Source: a virus. Taken from it: 64,000 bases of DNA. The stretch spans positions 62,001 through 126,000 of IMG/VR virus record IMGVR_UViG_3300047476_000597; one strand, given 5' to 3'. The notes beneath the pieces were generated by a model. That model did no database searches, had not been told where the DNA came from, and worked only from the letters and a program-made list of their open reading frames with translations. Of this stretch, positions 25,403 to 33,400 are shown piece after piece (position 1 is the stretch's first letter; every line of letters begins with the position of its first letter). Position numbers and translations under genes: made by a program.

Positions 25403-25736
25403 CGGAGATACGGTTATTGCTATTACTATTCAGCAGATGAATACATCATCTCTTGTGTATTTGCAGTATAAAGAATACAAAGAGCTCAACGATAGTCTAC
25501 TACTGTATATGGACAGCTGTACTGCTTTGGTTAGCATACTCAACAGAATGAACAGCAACCTTAATCAGCAGCTGGTTGTTACTGATAGCCTTGTAGCTGG
25601 TAAGAATCATATAATAACAGAGGCTACTAAGACTATAAAAAAGCAAGATAGGAGTATACGTAAACTACATATTGGTAACAGAGTATTGTATGGTATAGTA
25701 GCCGGATTATCACTAGCTGTATTACTACTATTGTGA
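25311..25736 (+). CDS. Secreted membrane protein nested in the spanin-like gene
   Basis: The 141-residue protein starts inside the preceding gene in another frame. It has a signal-type N-terminus (YVILTTIFLLIVSWSFS), a helical charged middle (DSLLLYMDSCTALVSILNRM) and a C-terminal membrane span (LYGIVAGLSLAVLLLL). There is no lipobox Cys at the cleavage region, so it is not a classical Rz1 lipoprotein. Two membrane ends could bridge membranes, as in a u-spanin. The codons use the same ACTATA/TAC bias as neighbours, so it is a real gene. Lysis function is inferred. Confidence 0.55.
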   Translation: MRYVILTTIFLLIVSWSFSQTGYPKKLVLDNGDTVIAITIQQMNTSSLVYLQYKEYKELNDSLLLYMDSCTALVSILNRMNSNLNQQLVVTDSLVAGKNHIITEATKTIKKQDRSIRKLHIGNRVLYGIVAGLSLAVLLLL

Positions 25737-25751
25737 TTTATAGCTATTTCT
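25733..25751 (-). repeat. 19-base inverted repeat, right copy
   Basis: GTGATTTATAGCTATTTCT overlaps the TGA of the preceding gene and is the exact reverse complement of 14947-14965. It lies 53 bases upstream of the promoter motif at 25805, nearly the same distance as the left copy from its promoter, though in the opposite orientation. Confidence 0.7.
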
Positions 25752-25758
25752 TTCTCTT

Positions 25759-25785
25759 ACTGCAAAAACATTATTATGTTGCAGT
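25759..25785 (+). other. Imperfect hairpin upstream of a promoter
   Basis: ACTGCA (25759-25764) pairs with TGCAGT further on, and ACAT with ATGT inside it, separated by a 3-base bulge and a short loop. The T-run after it is too weak for a confident terminator. It lies between the spanin-like gene and the 25805 promoter and could be a weak terminator or a regulator site. Confidence 0.3.
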
Positions 25786-25804
25786 TTAGCTAATGTTTTC
25801 TTTA

Positions 25805-25814
25805 TATCTTTAAT
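25805..25814 (+). promoter_or_regulatory. Promoter motif TATCTTTAAT
   Basis: TATCTTTAAT is preceded by a TTG at 25779-25781 (23 bases upstream) and followed by a 33-base leader to the ATG at 25848. It drives one gene that ends in a strong terminator. Confidence 0.6.
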
Positions 25815-25847
25815 CCGAGGGATTGTCCTCACTAAAATTTTGTAAAA

Positions 25848-27170
25848 ATGACTAATGCACATGTTTTTAAGATGGAGTTTCTTGCTTCCACTACAGGAGG
25901 AGTAATTAACCTAGCACCATCTGGTACTAATTTTTATGACCTGAGTAACGTACCTGGTCAGGTAGGTGTGTTTCCTACAGATTCCTACGGTATCTACAGT
26001 GTAGCTACTACAACAGCTACTGCACAAGATATTGTAATAGCAGCTGGTAGTTATATGACTACTGATATGATAACTCCGTATCTAGGAGGCTATCAAGAAA
26101 CACCTGCATCTAAAAGGATTCAGTTGAATCTAGTTACAAGGTTTGTTCATGATATTGCACATACTGGTCAACAGCAGAAGGTAGCTATTGGTTGGGATAT
26201 GTCAGTAACCGGTGATACTGCAGATATAGGCCCACGTTTCTTCTGTGGTCAGACCTATACTATCTTTGTACAGGTATTAGGAGATCCTGCTTTCCAGACG
26301 TTCTTGAAAGCAATGTATAATGAGTTTGAGGCTTGGGGTGGATGTTGCACTACAGGTTGTGCTACTGGTTGTACGTCAGATTATACAGATCCTGTGTGCA
26401 TCATGCTTCAGTGGAAAGACCGTATGTATCAAACACCAATGTGGTGTCCTATTACTGGTAGATGGGCTGGTTTTATATTACCAAAGGTCTATTGGAATAA
26501 TAGCGGAGTGAAAACAGAAGCATTCTCTGCTCTTGATGTTCAAGAAGGTCGTGCTGGAGTTAACACCGAGTATCTATGTGATACTACCAACCCAGAAACG
26601 ATTGTAGCTGGTATGGAGATTACTGTAGCTTATCTTGATACAACCTTTGGTACATGTACATGGTCTTATACAGATTCTTACAACATATCACCTGCATACA
26701 TACAAGCTACACTGAAAACACAGGATTTTGACCCCTGTGCTATCAATACCACTATCAATACCTCAGTACCTAATATGTTTACAGAGCTACAAGCTCCTAG
26801 ACAAGCTAAAGGTGTAGGTAACACTGTTATCAAAGGGTTGATAGAATCTGGTAACTACAGACAAGAGCTGTTTGCTGATGGTAACTGGACTATGAGTCTA
26901 CGTATGAGAGAGATAGAAGGTAACAACCCTGTATCTGATGTTACAACTGCTTCTGGTCTTGCTAACGGTAATGCTGGTCTTTTTGATAAGGTAGTACTAG
27001 AACATCAGGTACCTCGTAAAAGAAACGCAACAAGTGTTTATGATGTAGACTATTATATCATAATCATGCATGTACCTAATGGTACGAATGTTGATCCTTA
27101 TACTAACCTTATATCAGCGTGTTTGTCAGCAGCTGGTAGTAATGTTACACTGGAAACACAACAACTATAA
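25848..27170 (+). CDS. Probable abundant virion protein (auxiliary capsid or tail)
   Basis: The 440-residue protein stands alone between its own promoter motif and a strong terminator, an arrangement shared only with the capsid gene, so it is likely made in large amounts. It is beta-rich, with a notable Cys cluster (GGCCTTGCATGCT, about residues 164-176) and more Cys later. The N-terminus (MTNAHVFKMEFLASTTGGVI) has no signal peptide. Codon use is close to that of the capsid gene. It could be an auxiliary capsid, collar or tail protein; the sequence does not decide which. Confidence 0.6.
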   Translation: MTNAHVFKMEFLASTTGGVINLAPSGTNFYDLSNVPGQVGVFPTDSYGIYSVATTTATAQDIVIAAGSYMTTDMITPYLGGYQETPASKRIQLNLVTRFVHDIAHTGQQQKVAIGWDMSVTGDTADIGPRFFCGQTYTIFVQVLGDPAFQTFLKAMYNEFEAWGGCCTTGCATGCTSDYTDPVCIMLQWKDRMYQTPMWCPITGRWAGFILPKVYWNNSGVKTEAFSALDVQEGRAGVNTEYLCDTTNPETIVAGMEITVAYLDTTFGTCTWSYTDSYNISPAYIQATLKTQDFDPCAINTTINTSVPNMFTELQAPRQAKGVGNTVIKGLIESGNYRQELFADGNWTMSLRMREIEGNNPVSDVTTASGLANGNAGLFDKVVLEHQVPRKRNATSVYDVDYYIIIMHVPNGTNVDPYTNLISACLSAAGSNVTLETQQL

Positions 27171-27193
27171 TAACACTGCGTATCATCACAATA

Positions 27194-27224
27194 AAGGGGA
27201 GTACTACAATACTCCCCTTTTTTT
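27194..27224 (+). terminator. Intrinsic terminator
   Basis: AAGGGGAGTA (27194-27203) pairs perfectly with TACTCCCCTT (27210-27219) around a 6-base loop, with a T-run to 27224. The GC-rich stem is the strongest terminator in the window and isolates the gene at 25848. Confidence 0.9.
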
Positions 27225-27257
27225 CTTAAAAACTTTTTTCTTATTCTGTTATTGTTG

Positions 27258-27267
27258 TATCTTTAAT
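27258..27267 (+). promoter_or_regulatory. Promoter motif TATCTTTAAT
   Basis: TATCTTTAAT lies 5 bases before the ATG at 27273, directly after the 27194 terminator. TGTTATTG just upstream (27247-27254) resembles the sequence at 44746-44753 before another copy of the motif. A very short or absent leader is predicted. Confidence 0.6.
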
Positions 27268-27272
27268 CTGTC

Positions 27273-27824
27273 ATGGGAAAACACATTCTTGCTCTCAACG
27301 TACCTACTATCTATAATCCAGGTATACTGGTTGTAGAAGACATATCTGTGTACGACAGTATACTACCTGTTTCATGTGAAACATTGCAGATAGTATACCC
27401 AGGTGGTTCAAGAGCTGTTCAGATTTCTGTTACTAAGGAGTTTAGGTCGGTACTCAATGCCTGTACACTAGGCTATACAATATCTACAGCATGTACTACC
27501 AGCTGTCCAGAAATACCGGATGGTATATACAACATACAGTACAGTGTATCTCCTAATGACAAGGTGTTTGTAGAGTATAACCATCTACGTACAACAGCTG
27601 TTCTTAATAGGTGGAATAACATGCTGTGTAGGTTAGATATGAAAGCATGTCTACCGGGTAAAGAAGAAGAGTACCAGTTGCAACAGTTGTACATGATAAA
27701 AGGATTCATAGATAGTGCAAAAGCAGCTGTAGAGGTTTGTCATAGGAACGAGGATGGTATTAACCTACTCAGATATGCAGAACATCTAATGGATAAGATG
27801 AGTTTTAAAAACCCAATATGTTAA
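27273..27824 (+). CDS. Probable tail/collar structural protein
   Basis: The 183-residue protein begins MGKHILALNVPTIYNPGILV. The first half is beta-rich (TLQIVYPGGSRAVQISVTKE) with several Cys; the second half is helical (LQQLYMIKGFIDSAKAAVEV). This two-part shape occurs in small ring or connector proteins of crAss-like phages near the tail genes. It starts the unit that runs to 31970. The next, very small Cys-rich gene starts one base after it. The exact role is not visible. Confidence 0.55.
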   Translation: MGKHILALNVPTIYNPGILVVEDISVYDSILPVSCETLQIVYPGGSRAVQISVTKEFRSVLNACTLGYTISTACTTSCPEIPDGIYNIQYSVSPNDKVFVEYNHLRTTAVLNRWNNMLCRLDMKACLPGKEEEYQLQQLYMIKGFIDSAKAAVEVCHRNEDGINLLRYAEHLMDKMSFKNPIC

Positions 27825-27825
27825 T

Positions 27826-27993
27826 ATGAAATGCCAAAACTGTAATACCACATTGTCCTGTAGCTGTCAGGTTAAGGTAGCATCAGATGGAAAAAGATGC
27901 TGCGGTAGTTGTATAGGGTCATACGAAAAAAAGAAACAAAATGCACAAAACAACGTACAGGTGTCCTTGCATAACCAGTTGCCCAGACCTTAG
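27826..27993 (+). CDS. Tiny Cys-rich protein (55 residues)
   Basis: A short frame starts at the ATG 27826, one base after the previous stop, and encodes MKCQNCNTTLSCSCQVKV and a further ~37 residues. It holds seven cysteines at 3, 6, 12, 14, 25, 26 and 29, in CxxC and CxC pairs, so zinc binding is plausible. The C-terminal part is Lys/Gln/Asn-rich. It overlaps the next gene by 53 bases. Tight spacing and the Cys theme shared with the following proteins support it being real. Confidence 0.6.
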   Translation: MKCQNCNTTLSCSCQVKVASDGKRCCGSCIGSYEKKKQNAQNNVQVSLHNQLPRP

Positions 27994-28180
27994 AGATAAG
28001 GAGTGTGAAGTAGCAGAAGACTATGTTAATACGTTCTATGCTGTTTACATAGAGGCATACTGGGGAATAGAACAGGCTAATAAAACAGTACCAATAAAAC
28101 AGGCTAGTAAACAGTATGATATATTACAATGGCAACTAGCTAACGATTGTGGTACATTATGTATAGAATCAAGAGTATAA
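27941..28180 (+). CDS. Small Cys-containing protein
   Basis: The 79-residue protein (MHKTTYRCPCITSCPDLRDK...) has an N-terminal CPC..C..C cluster and a Tyr/Trp-rich helix (VNTFYAVYIEAYWGIEQANK). It starts inside the tiny gene before it and ends 4 bases before the next start. It is probably a small virion or assembly protein of the collar/fibre unit; there is no recognised motif. Confidence 0.6.
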   Translation: MHKTTYRCPCITSCPDLRDKECEVAEDYVNTFYAVYIEAYWGIEQANKTVPIKQASKQYDILQWQLANDCGTLCIESRV

Positions 28181-28184
28181 TATT

Positions 28185-28802
28185 ATGATAGCAGTTAATA
28201 GTAACACAAAAAGCAAGAAGTGCTCTCACGTAATGAGTAGCAGCTGTATAACCTGGGATGGTTGTAGGGTAGAGGGTCTGTGTGAACCTGTGTCATTGAA
28301 TGATGTTATATGCAAGCTAAAAGAAGATACAGTATCTACATTCCCTTGTTATACAGGTTCTTGGGTTAGTTTGGTGCCTACTATACCAGCTACTGGTACG
28401 GCTGGTGCTACTACTTGGACACTCAGTAATTTTGGTATATCACAAGAGTTTTCTTTGTCTGTTGACACAGAAGATGTGCCAGGATATAGATGGACTAAAG
28501 ATGGTAATATACAGTTAAGAGGAACATCTGATTTTACTTTTGTTGGTTTTGTTGGTACTGAGGTATTTTCTATCCCATTAGGAACTGTCTCCACAACTTG
28601 CTTACCAGCTGGTATGAAGGCTCAGTCACATATTATATCAGTAGATCTTGTAGATGCTGACCAACGGTTTGTAATATTTTGTAAAGCCTATATACGTATT
28701 ACTAGTTCTGGTACACTAGAGTTGTTAATATCTATTCGTTCACTAGCTCCTTTTACTGGTAGATATGTACTAGGATTAGGAGGCGTAACATTCAATCTAT
28801 AA
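28185..28802 (+). CDS. Beta-rich structural protein with Cys N-terminus
   Basis: The 205-residue protein has an N-terminal stretch with cysteines (SSSCITWDGCRVEGLCEPVS followed by LNDVIC), a segment that recurs in fibre-type proteins of crAss-like phages, then a beta-sandwich-like domain without charge clusters (GRYVLGLGGVTFNL at the end). The domain shape resembles phage fibre tip modules. It follows the previous gene by 4 bases and precedes the next by 3. An adhesin or collar-fibre role is likely but inferred. Confidence 0.55.
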   Translation: MIAVNSNTKSKKCSHVMSSSCITWDGCRVEGLCEPVSLNDVICKLKEDTVSTFPCYTGSWVSLVPTIPATGTAGATTWTLSNFGISQEFSLSVDTEDVPGYRWTKDGNIQLRGTSDFTFVGFVGTEVFSIPLGTVSTTCLPAGMKAQSHIISVDLVDADQRFVIFCKAYIRITSSGTLELLISIRSLAPFTGRYVLGLGGVTFNL

Positions 28803-28805
28803 TAT

Positions 28806-30008
28806 ATGCCACCACCTCCAACATACGTACTCAACAAGAAGCAGTCGGTAGCTGCTAATCTTCGTTTTAAAGATAGTAATGGTATTCTTGTTACTGAGAT
28901 GTACCCGGTAAACTCAATAGAAGGACAACCAGATACACCAGAGACAGGTTATATTATGCATATAGGAGCTAGGTTATCAGCTTCTATAGACACTATTAAC
29001 GCTATTAATACTATTATAGAATCTTATTCTACTCGACTAGATAATCTAGAAGCTGAGGTATCTCAGATATTAGCATCAGGTGCCACTACTATACCTCTTG
29101 TTAATGGAGGATGCTTGAATAGTAACACAGTAGATGAGGTACAAAATGTAGTAGGGTTACTAGTAGAAAATAGCTGTGACTATAACGAGGTATTGGGTTC
29201 TATTAGCCAACTTAATACAGCTATACTATCTCAATGTGCTAACCTTAATACAGAAAATGCTTATAGTCAGAATACTGACATGGCCGGACTATCTGGTTGG
29301 TTTACTACACCAACTACAATAGGACAATCATTGAGTAATCTGTGGCGTTCCTATTGTGATATGAGAACAGGAGTAACACAAGCACTGTCACAATCTAATA
29401 TAACCTGTGCTAGTATAACAATGACTATATCAGGGTACTATAACCCTAGTACTAGAGAGCTTACAGTATATACTGGTGGTAGTCACTTACCATCAAATTT
29501 CTCAGAAACAGGTAGTTCAGAGTTAGTAGTAAAAGATAGTTATGGTAATGAGACATCAATAACTATGGACATAGAGTCTGTATTGGCAGCTGGTTTTGTT
29601 ACTATAGATCTAACATCTTCTGGACTATCACAAACCTCTAACTATTCAGTATTTTTTACATGGGATGTTGAAAGTACTACTCCGGCTCTTGGTTGTAATG
29701 GTACTAGGGTAATTACTGTTACCAATACTGTAGTAGTATGTACACCAGTCAGTATAACACCTGGGTCTACTACTGTTCAGTTTTCTTTTACTCCATATAT
29801 AACTAGCAACGTCATATACACCTTACAGCTGTTAAGTGCTTCTGGTACCGTAGTAGAGGCTACTAACACATATGTAAACCCAACTATTAGTGTATCTGGC
29901 TCTTTTACTGGCCTTAGTACATCTACTACATACTATATACAGTTAACTGTTAGTGTAGGCGGTGTAGAAACTATATGCCCATTGTACACCTTTAATACGA
30001 CCTCATAA
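28806..30008 (+). CDS. Fibre-like protein with coiled coil and Fn3-like end
   Basis: The 400-residue protein starts MPPPPTYVLNKKQSVAANLR. A trimeric coiled coil is likely around INAINTIIESYSTRLDNLEA (~60-80). A helical, Cys-containing middle follows. From about residue 310 the protein has an Fn3/Ig-like domain (PVSITPGSTTVQFSFTPYIT, then SGSFTGLSTSTTYYIQLTVS). Such modules on phage particles bind glycans weakly. It overlaps the next start by one base. It is probably a collar or tail fibre. Confidence 0.65.
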   Translation: MPPPPTYVLNKKQSVAANLRFKDSNGILVTEMYPVNSIEGQPDTPETGYIMHIGARLSASIDTINAINTIIESYSTRLDNLEAEVSQILASGATTIPLVNGGCLNSNTVDEVQNVVGLLVENSCDYNEVLGSISQLNTAILSQCANLNTENAYSQNTDMAGLSGWFTTPTTIGQSLSNLWRSYCDMRTGVTQALSQSNITCASITMTISGYYNPSTRELTVYTGGSHLPSNFSETGSSELVVKDSYGNETSITMDIESVLAAGFVTIDLTSSGLSQTSNYSVFFTWDVESTTPALGCNGTRVITVTNTVVVCTPVSITPGSTTVQFSFTPYITSNVIYTLQLLSASGTVVEATNTYVNPTISVSGSFTGLSTSTTYYIQLTVSVGGVETICPLYTFNTTS

Positions 30009-30475
30009 TGTGTAACTGTTCTAATACTACTACATGCAACAGATGTCAGAACAACCAATCGTGTGGTTGCCCTCCTGACTATTCTGTTCCATTGTTACCA
30101 GTAACTCCTTGTGAGTGCTGTCCTCCTGGGTACTATCCATTGGGTAATGGATACTGTTGTGCTGATGGTACTACTTGTAATGTAGCATCTCCTACTAATG
30201 TGCCTACTATACCTTGTACTCCCTGTGAAGATAGTGTAACTACTGACTGTGTTTTTGTAGCAAAAAACATAGATTGTTTAGGATTCAAGGAAGGTGTTAC
30301 AATGACACAGGCTTTAGAGTTTCTATGTAAACCAGCTTTTACAGAGATCTTACTATCTAACATTAGTAATACACAACGACTATTAAACATTTTCTGTAAC
30401 ATAGTAGCCTCTTGTGGGCCTGCACCTGGTTCTAGCACACCAATTCCAGGTCCTATTGATTGGACTATACCATAA
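30008..30475 (+). CDS. Cys-rich protein
   Basis: The 155-residue protein has about 20 cysteines, mainly in the first 80 residues (MCNCSNTTTCNRCQNNQSCG, CECCPPGYYPLGNGYCC), arranged in repeats like small disulfide or metal-bound modules. The second half (GFKEGVTMTQALEFLCKPAF) has a helix and a Pro/Gly/Ser tail. No export signal is present, so disulfides would form only after release; metal binding is an alternative. It is probably a particle protein of the fibre unit. Confidence 0.6.
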   Translation: MCNCSNTTTCNRCQNNQSCGCPPDYSVPLLPVTPCECCPPGYYPLGNGYCCADGTTCNVASPTNVPTIPCTPCEDSVTTDCVFVAKNIDCLGFKEGVTMTQALEFLCKPAFTEILLSNISNTQRLLNIFCNIVASCGPAPGSSTPIPGPIDWTIP

Positions 30476-30484
30476 TATTATAAT

Positions 30485-31039
30485 ATGAGCACTACAACAA
30501 CTGCATCTTTCCCTTGGACATGTGATAATACAACAGGTACTACCGCATTTAAGATAAGATATAGACTATCAGGTACATCAGTATGGACACAAAAAACAGT
30601 GGCACCTTCTGGTACTACTGTGTCTATATCTGGTCTGGACATTAACAGATTATATGATTTCCAGATAGTTAATGTTAATGGCGCTGAGAATCCAGCGTCT
30701 GTTGTTTTTCAGGGTATTAGTTTCACAGACCCTGAACCAGAGTTTTACCCTACTAATATACAGATAGGAGTAGAGTTTGCTAATCTATCAGAGGATATAG
30801 ATACCTATACATTAACAATAGCAAAACTCTCAACACCTGGTACTATTATAGAAACTAGAGTACTAACACCAGCTGATCCTAATACATATACACTAGAGGG
30901 TTTAACACCAGCTACTCAGTATGTTATTACTATAACACCAGCTGCTAACCAGTTTACAAAAACATTCTCTTACTTTGTTACTACTGAAGCACTGGCTACC
31001 TGTCCGGCTCCTAATAATGTAACAGCAACCTTGGCATAA
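30485..31039 (+). CDS. Two-domain Fn3-like protein
   Basis: The 184-residue protein consists of two Fn3-like domains in tandem. Domain 1 includes FKIRYRLSGTSVWTQKTVAP and GLDINRLYDFQIVNVN; domain 2 includes YTLTIAKLSTPGTIIETRV and LEGLTPATQYVITITPA. The L-x-P-x-T-x-Y signature of Fn3 is clear in the second. It has the simple architecture of a surface decoration. It precedes a similar but longer protein after one base. Confidence 0.7.
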   Translation: MSTTTTASFPWTCDNTTGTTAFKIRYRLSGTSVWTQKTVAPSGTTVSISGLDINRLYDFQIVNVNGAENPASVVFQGISFTDPEPEFYPTNIQIGVEFANLSEDIDTYTLTIAKLSTPGTIIETRVLTPADPNTYTLEGLTPATQYVITITPAANQFTKTFSYFVTTEALATCPAPNNVTATLA

Positions 31040-31040
31040 T

Positions 31041-31970
31041 ATGATACTATCAATAACATACGATACACCTACACCACCGGCTACCTGTGGTTTTAAGGCT
31101 CAATACAGAAAGAACACTGCAGCTGTTTATACAGAGATATTGGCAGAGGAATCTTCTACTGGTATGACTGCTACTATAGCTGCTCCTTGTTGTATAGAGG
31201 GTTATGTACAATCTGATTGCTGCGATGGTCTACTATCTGTTAACACTCCTTTTGGTATTAACAGCTACGTAGAGTTTGAAACAGAAGCAGGTAACAATAC
31301 AGAGATTCAACAGTTTACTATTACAGTAACATCAGAGTATGCTAACCCATACGATACTCTGGTAGCTGGTACACTATCTTATACAGTAACAGGAGATCCG
31401 TACACACTAGACTACGATGTTACACTACCAGCTGGTGAAACTACTATTACAGAGAATATAGGAGTAGCACCAACAGTTGCTATAATAACCAGTAATGTGG
31501 TCACTAGTTACTCTCCAATATTCTCATATGGTGGGGAGTTACAACAAACAGACCCATTGCGAACACCTGACTACTTTGCATTCATAGCATCTCCATCAGG
31601 CAGTGTATGGAATGGTTCTCCTACTAGCTTACCCTCATTTACACAAAATGCATTTATAGTAACAGAACAAGATGAGAGTGAGAATGTGACAGCTGGTAAT
31701 CTACTGGTATCATGGATATATGATAGTATCTACGAGGATGGGGTAACACCTTATGATAACGTTACATTTGAGGTATATGACAGCAATAGTGATCTTATAG
31801 GAACTAATATAGTATCTACTAGTACTAAAGGACTCAGGAATACTACAATAGCTCTTACTAAAAACAGTATACCACTGGTAGAAGATAACGAGTTTACAAT
31901 GATTACCCGATGGGACGATAACAGCGAGATTGTTTCTAAGGTCTTTTATCTACCACCAGCTACAGTATAA
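31041..31970 (+). CDS. Fn3-like surface protein
   Basis: The 309-residue protein starts with an Fn3-like domain (GFKAQYRKNTAAVYTEILAE, residues ~17-37) with a Cys pair and CCIEGYVQSDCCDG. Two or three further beta domains follow (about residues 90-200 and 210-305), rich in Thr and Val, ending VSKVFYLPPATV. It closes the fibre unit and is followed by tandem hairpins. It is likely exposed on the particle. Confidence 0.6.
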   Translation: MILSITYDTPTPPATCGFKAQYRKNTAAVYTEILAEESSTGMTATIAAPCCIEGYVQSDCCDGLLSVNTPFGINSYVEFETEAGNNTEIQQFTITVTSEYANPYDTLVAGTLSYTVTGDPYTLDYDVTLPAGETTITENIGVAPTVAIITSNVVTSYSPIFSYGGELQQTDPLRTPDYFAFIASPSGSVWNGSPTSLPSFTQNAFIVTEQDESENVTAGNLLVSWIYDSIYEDGVTPYDNVTFEVYDSNSDLIGTNIVSTSTKGLRNTTIALTKNSIPLVEDNEFTMITRWDDNSEIVSKVFYLPPATV

Positions 31971-32002
31971 CAGAGAGTGGTTCCCTCTGCTTTTGGCACA
32001 TA

Positions 32003-32024
32003 CCCTTCTCTACAGAAGGGTTTT
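32003..32024 (+). terminator. Intrinsic terminator after the fibre unit
   Basis: CCCTTCT (32003-32009) pairs with AGAAGGG (32014-32020) around a 4-base loop, followed by TTTT. Just upstream, CAGAG (31971-31975) and CTCTG (31985-31989) form another hairpin followed by TTTT at 31991-31994, so two tandem terminators are likely. Confidence 0.75.
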
Positions 32025-32070
32025 GCTATTACATGTAAAATATTTATTTCTGTGTTGGAATAACATTAAC

Positions 32071-32080
32071 TATCTTTAAC
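32071..32080 (+). promoter_or_regulatory. Promoter motif TATCTTTAAC two bases before a start codon
   Basis: TATCTTTAAC is followed by CT and the ATG at 32083, as at 21569. A TTG at 32055-32057 is 13 bases upstream; no good -33 element is visible at the usual distance. A leaderless transcript of the tail unit is predicted. Confidence 0.6.
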
Positions 32081-32082
32081 CT

Positions 32083-32709
32083 ATGGAACCGGTGCAGTTA
32101 AAAAAACTAAGAACATATAATAAACCAGATCTTAATGCTCCTAGGTATAGAGAAGAATGTGCTAGAATGGATAGTAAACAACAGCTGCAGGAATTAAGAG
32201 AAAAATACCCTAATATAAAAAACTATACAGATTCACAGATAAAAAAGATATTTAAAGAGTTCAACAGTACAACATTAGCAGAGTATATAAGAACGGAAAG
32301 AGAACCAATAGAGTTTCCATTCTCAATGGGCCATATGTTCTTAGGTTCCTATGGAAAATGGTCTGATGGCCGAGTAGATAAGAAACTATCTACTAATATA
32401 GGACTAGAAGCACATCATAGGAATGGGGATAGCGATGGATATGGTCTTTATATTTTCTGGACTGCTTCAGGTGTGACTAGTAAAAAGGTGTTTGCTAATA
32501 ACCACATGTGGGGCTTTACTCCTTGTAGAAATCTTTTGAGAGGTGCTAATGCAGCAGTAAGAGCAGTAGATGGTATGTGGAAGACATTCATTCCTGTTCG
32601 TAATAGTAAGTTTCTTAGAAGAGATGTTATACTAGGAAAAACAGCAATAAACAACAAGATGTTTAACCAAGAAGAGATAGAAAAATACGATGAGTTTTCT
32701 TTTGATTAA
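32083..32709 (+). CDS. Unknown protein at the head of the tail unit
   Basis: The 208-residue protein has a helical charged N-terminus (to ~75) and a C-terminal domain with FSMGHMFLGSYGKWSDGRVD, GLEAHHRNGDSDGYGLYIFW and a basic end. Two neighbouring His (EAHH) and Asp residues could form a metal site but no known enzyme motif is complete. As the first gene of the tail unit it may be an assembly or virion protein. Confidence 0.55.
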   Translation: MEPVQLKKLRTYNKPDLNAPRYREECARMDSKQQLQELREKYPNIKNYTDSQIKKIFKEFNSTTLAEYIRTEREPIEFPFSMGHMFLGSYGKWSDGRVDKKLSTNIGLEAHHRNGDSDGYGLYIFWTASGVTSKKVFANNHMWGFTPCRNLLRGANAAVRAVDGMWKTFIPVRNSKFLRRDVILGKTAINNKMFNQEEIEKYDEFSFD

Positions 32710-32719
32710 TAGGTAGAAA

Positions 32720-33400
32720 ATGGCAGCAACAAAAATAGGAACAGTAACTAGTAGGTTAAGAGGAATGGTTAAGGCACATAAGCAAGATGCTCAGGTGACT
32801 GATCGTTTTCTGTATTCTATATGGAAAAAATATGCTAGTGTTGCTATTAAGAGGATGGATATACAAGGCAGACTATTACCATTCTCATCAGTTTTTGAGA
32901 CACTAGATATGGTAGAGTTAGAAGATGTTGATTTTGTAGAGGCAGCAGCTTGTGTACCTGTTAAAAGCTATAGAACACTAAAGAGAACTAAACTAGCTAT
33001 GCCTATGTTTACTGAGGGTGCATATGGTCCTTTAGTCCGTAGCATAACATCATTAGATGGCAGTGTATCATTTACTATAACTACTATGGACACATGGTAC
33101 CACATATCTAAGAGTAAGAACTACCGGTATGATAAGACAAAATATTGTTGGTTTATTAATGACCGGCTTTATTTTCCAGACACACTATTTCCAATGGTTA
33201 GAATAGAAGGAGTTTTTGAAGAAGATATATCTGCTTTTACCTGTTGTGGTGAAGATAGATGTAAACCAAGACAAGAGCAATCTCTTAATGTGCCTGATTA
33301 TCTTATGGCTGATATAGAGCAACTAGTATTGCGTGATCTAGGGATTATTATTCAGATACCTACTGATACTGTACAGGACAATGTTAATATAGCAAAATGA
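32720..33400 (+). CDS. Probable tail ring / connector protein
   Basis: The 226-residue protein begins with a helical part, TSRLRGMVKAHKQDAQVTDR followed by FLYSIWKKYASVAIKRMD, then beta structure. The pattern of an N-terminal helix carrying an x-D-R-x-[IL]-Y segment is one I associate with crAss-like ring proteins placed just before the tail hub. The C-terminal helix PDYLMADIEQLVLRDLGIII is followed by a short tail. It overlaps the next gene in an ATGA. Confidence 0.55.
   Translation: MAATKIGTVTSRLRGMVKAHKQDAQVTDRFLYSIWKKYASVAIKRMDIQGRLLPFSSVFETLDMVELEDVDFVEAAACVPVKSYRTLKRTKLAMPMFTEGAYGPLVRSITSLDGSVSFTITTMDTWYHISKSKNYRYDKTKYCWFINDRLYFPDTLFPMVRIEGVFEEDISAFTCCGEDRCKPRQEQSLNVPDYLMADIEQLVLRDLGIIIQIPTDTVQDNVNIAK

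Noticed and set aside
14966-25732. An invertible DNA segment between the 19-base inverted repeats, with a recombinase
   Set aside because: No invertase is encoded in the window, and inverting essential capsid genes is unlikely; the repeat itself is kept as a finding with a regulatory reading.
32083-32709. Possible endolysin because of the His-His-rich region
   Set aside because: EAHH with nearby Asp does not match any complete lysozyme, amidase or HNH motif that I know.
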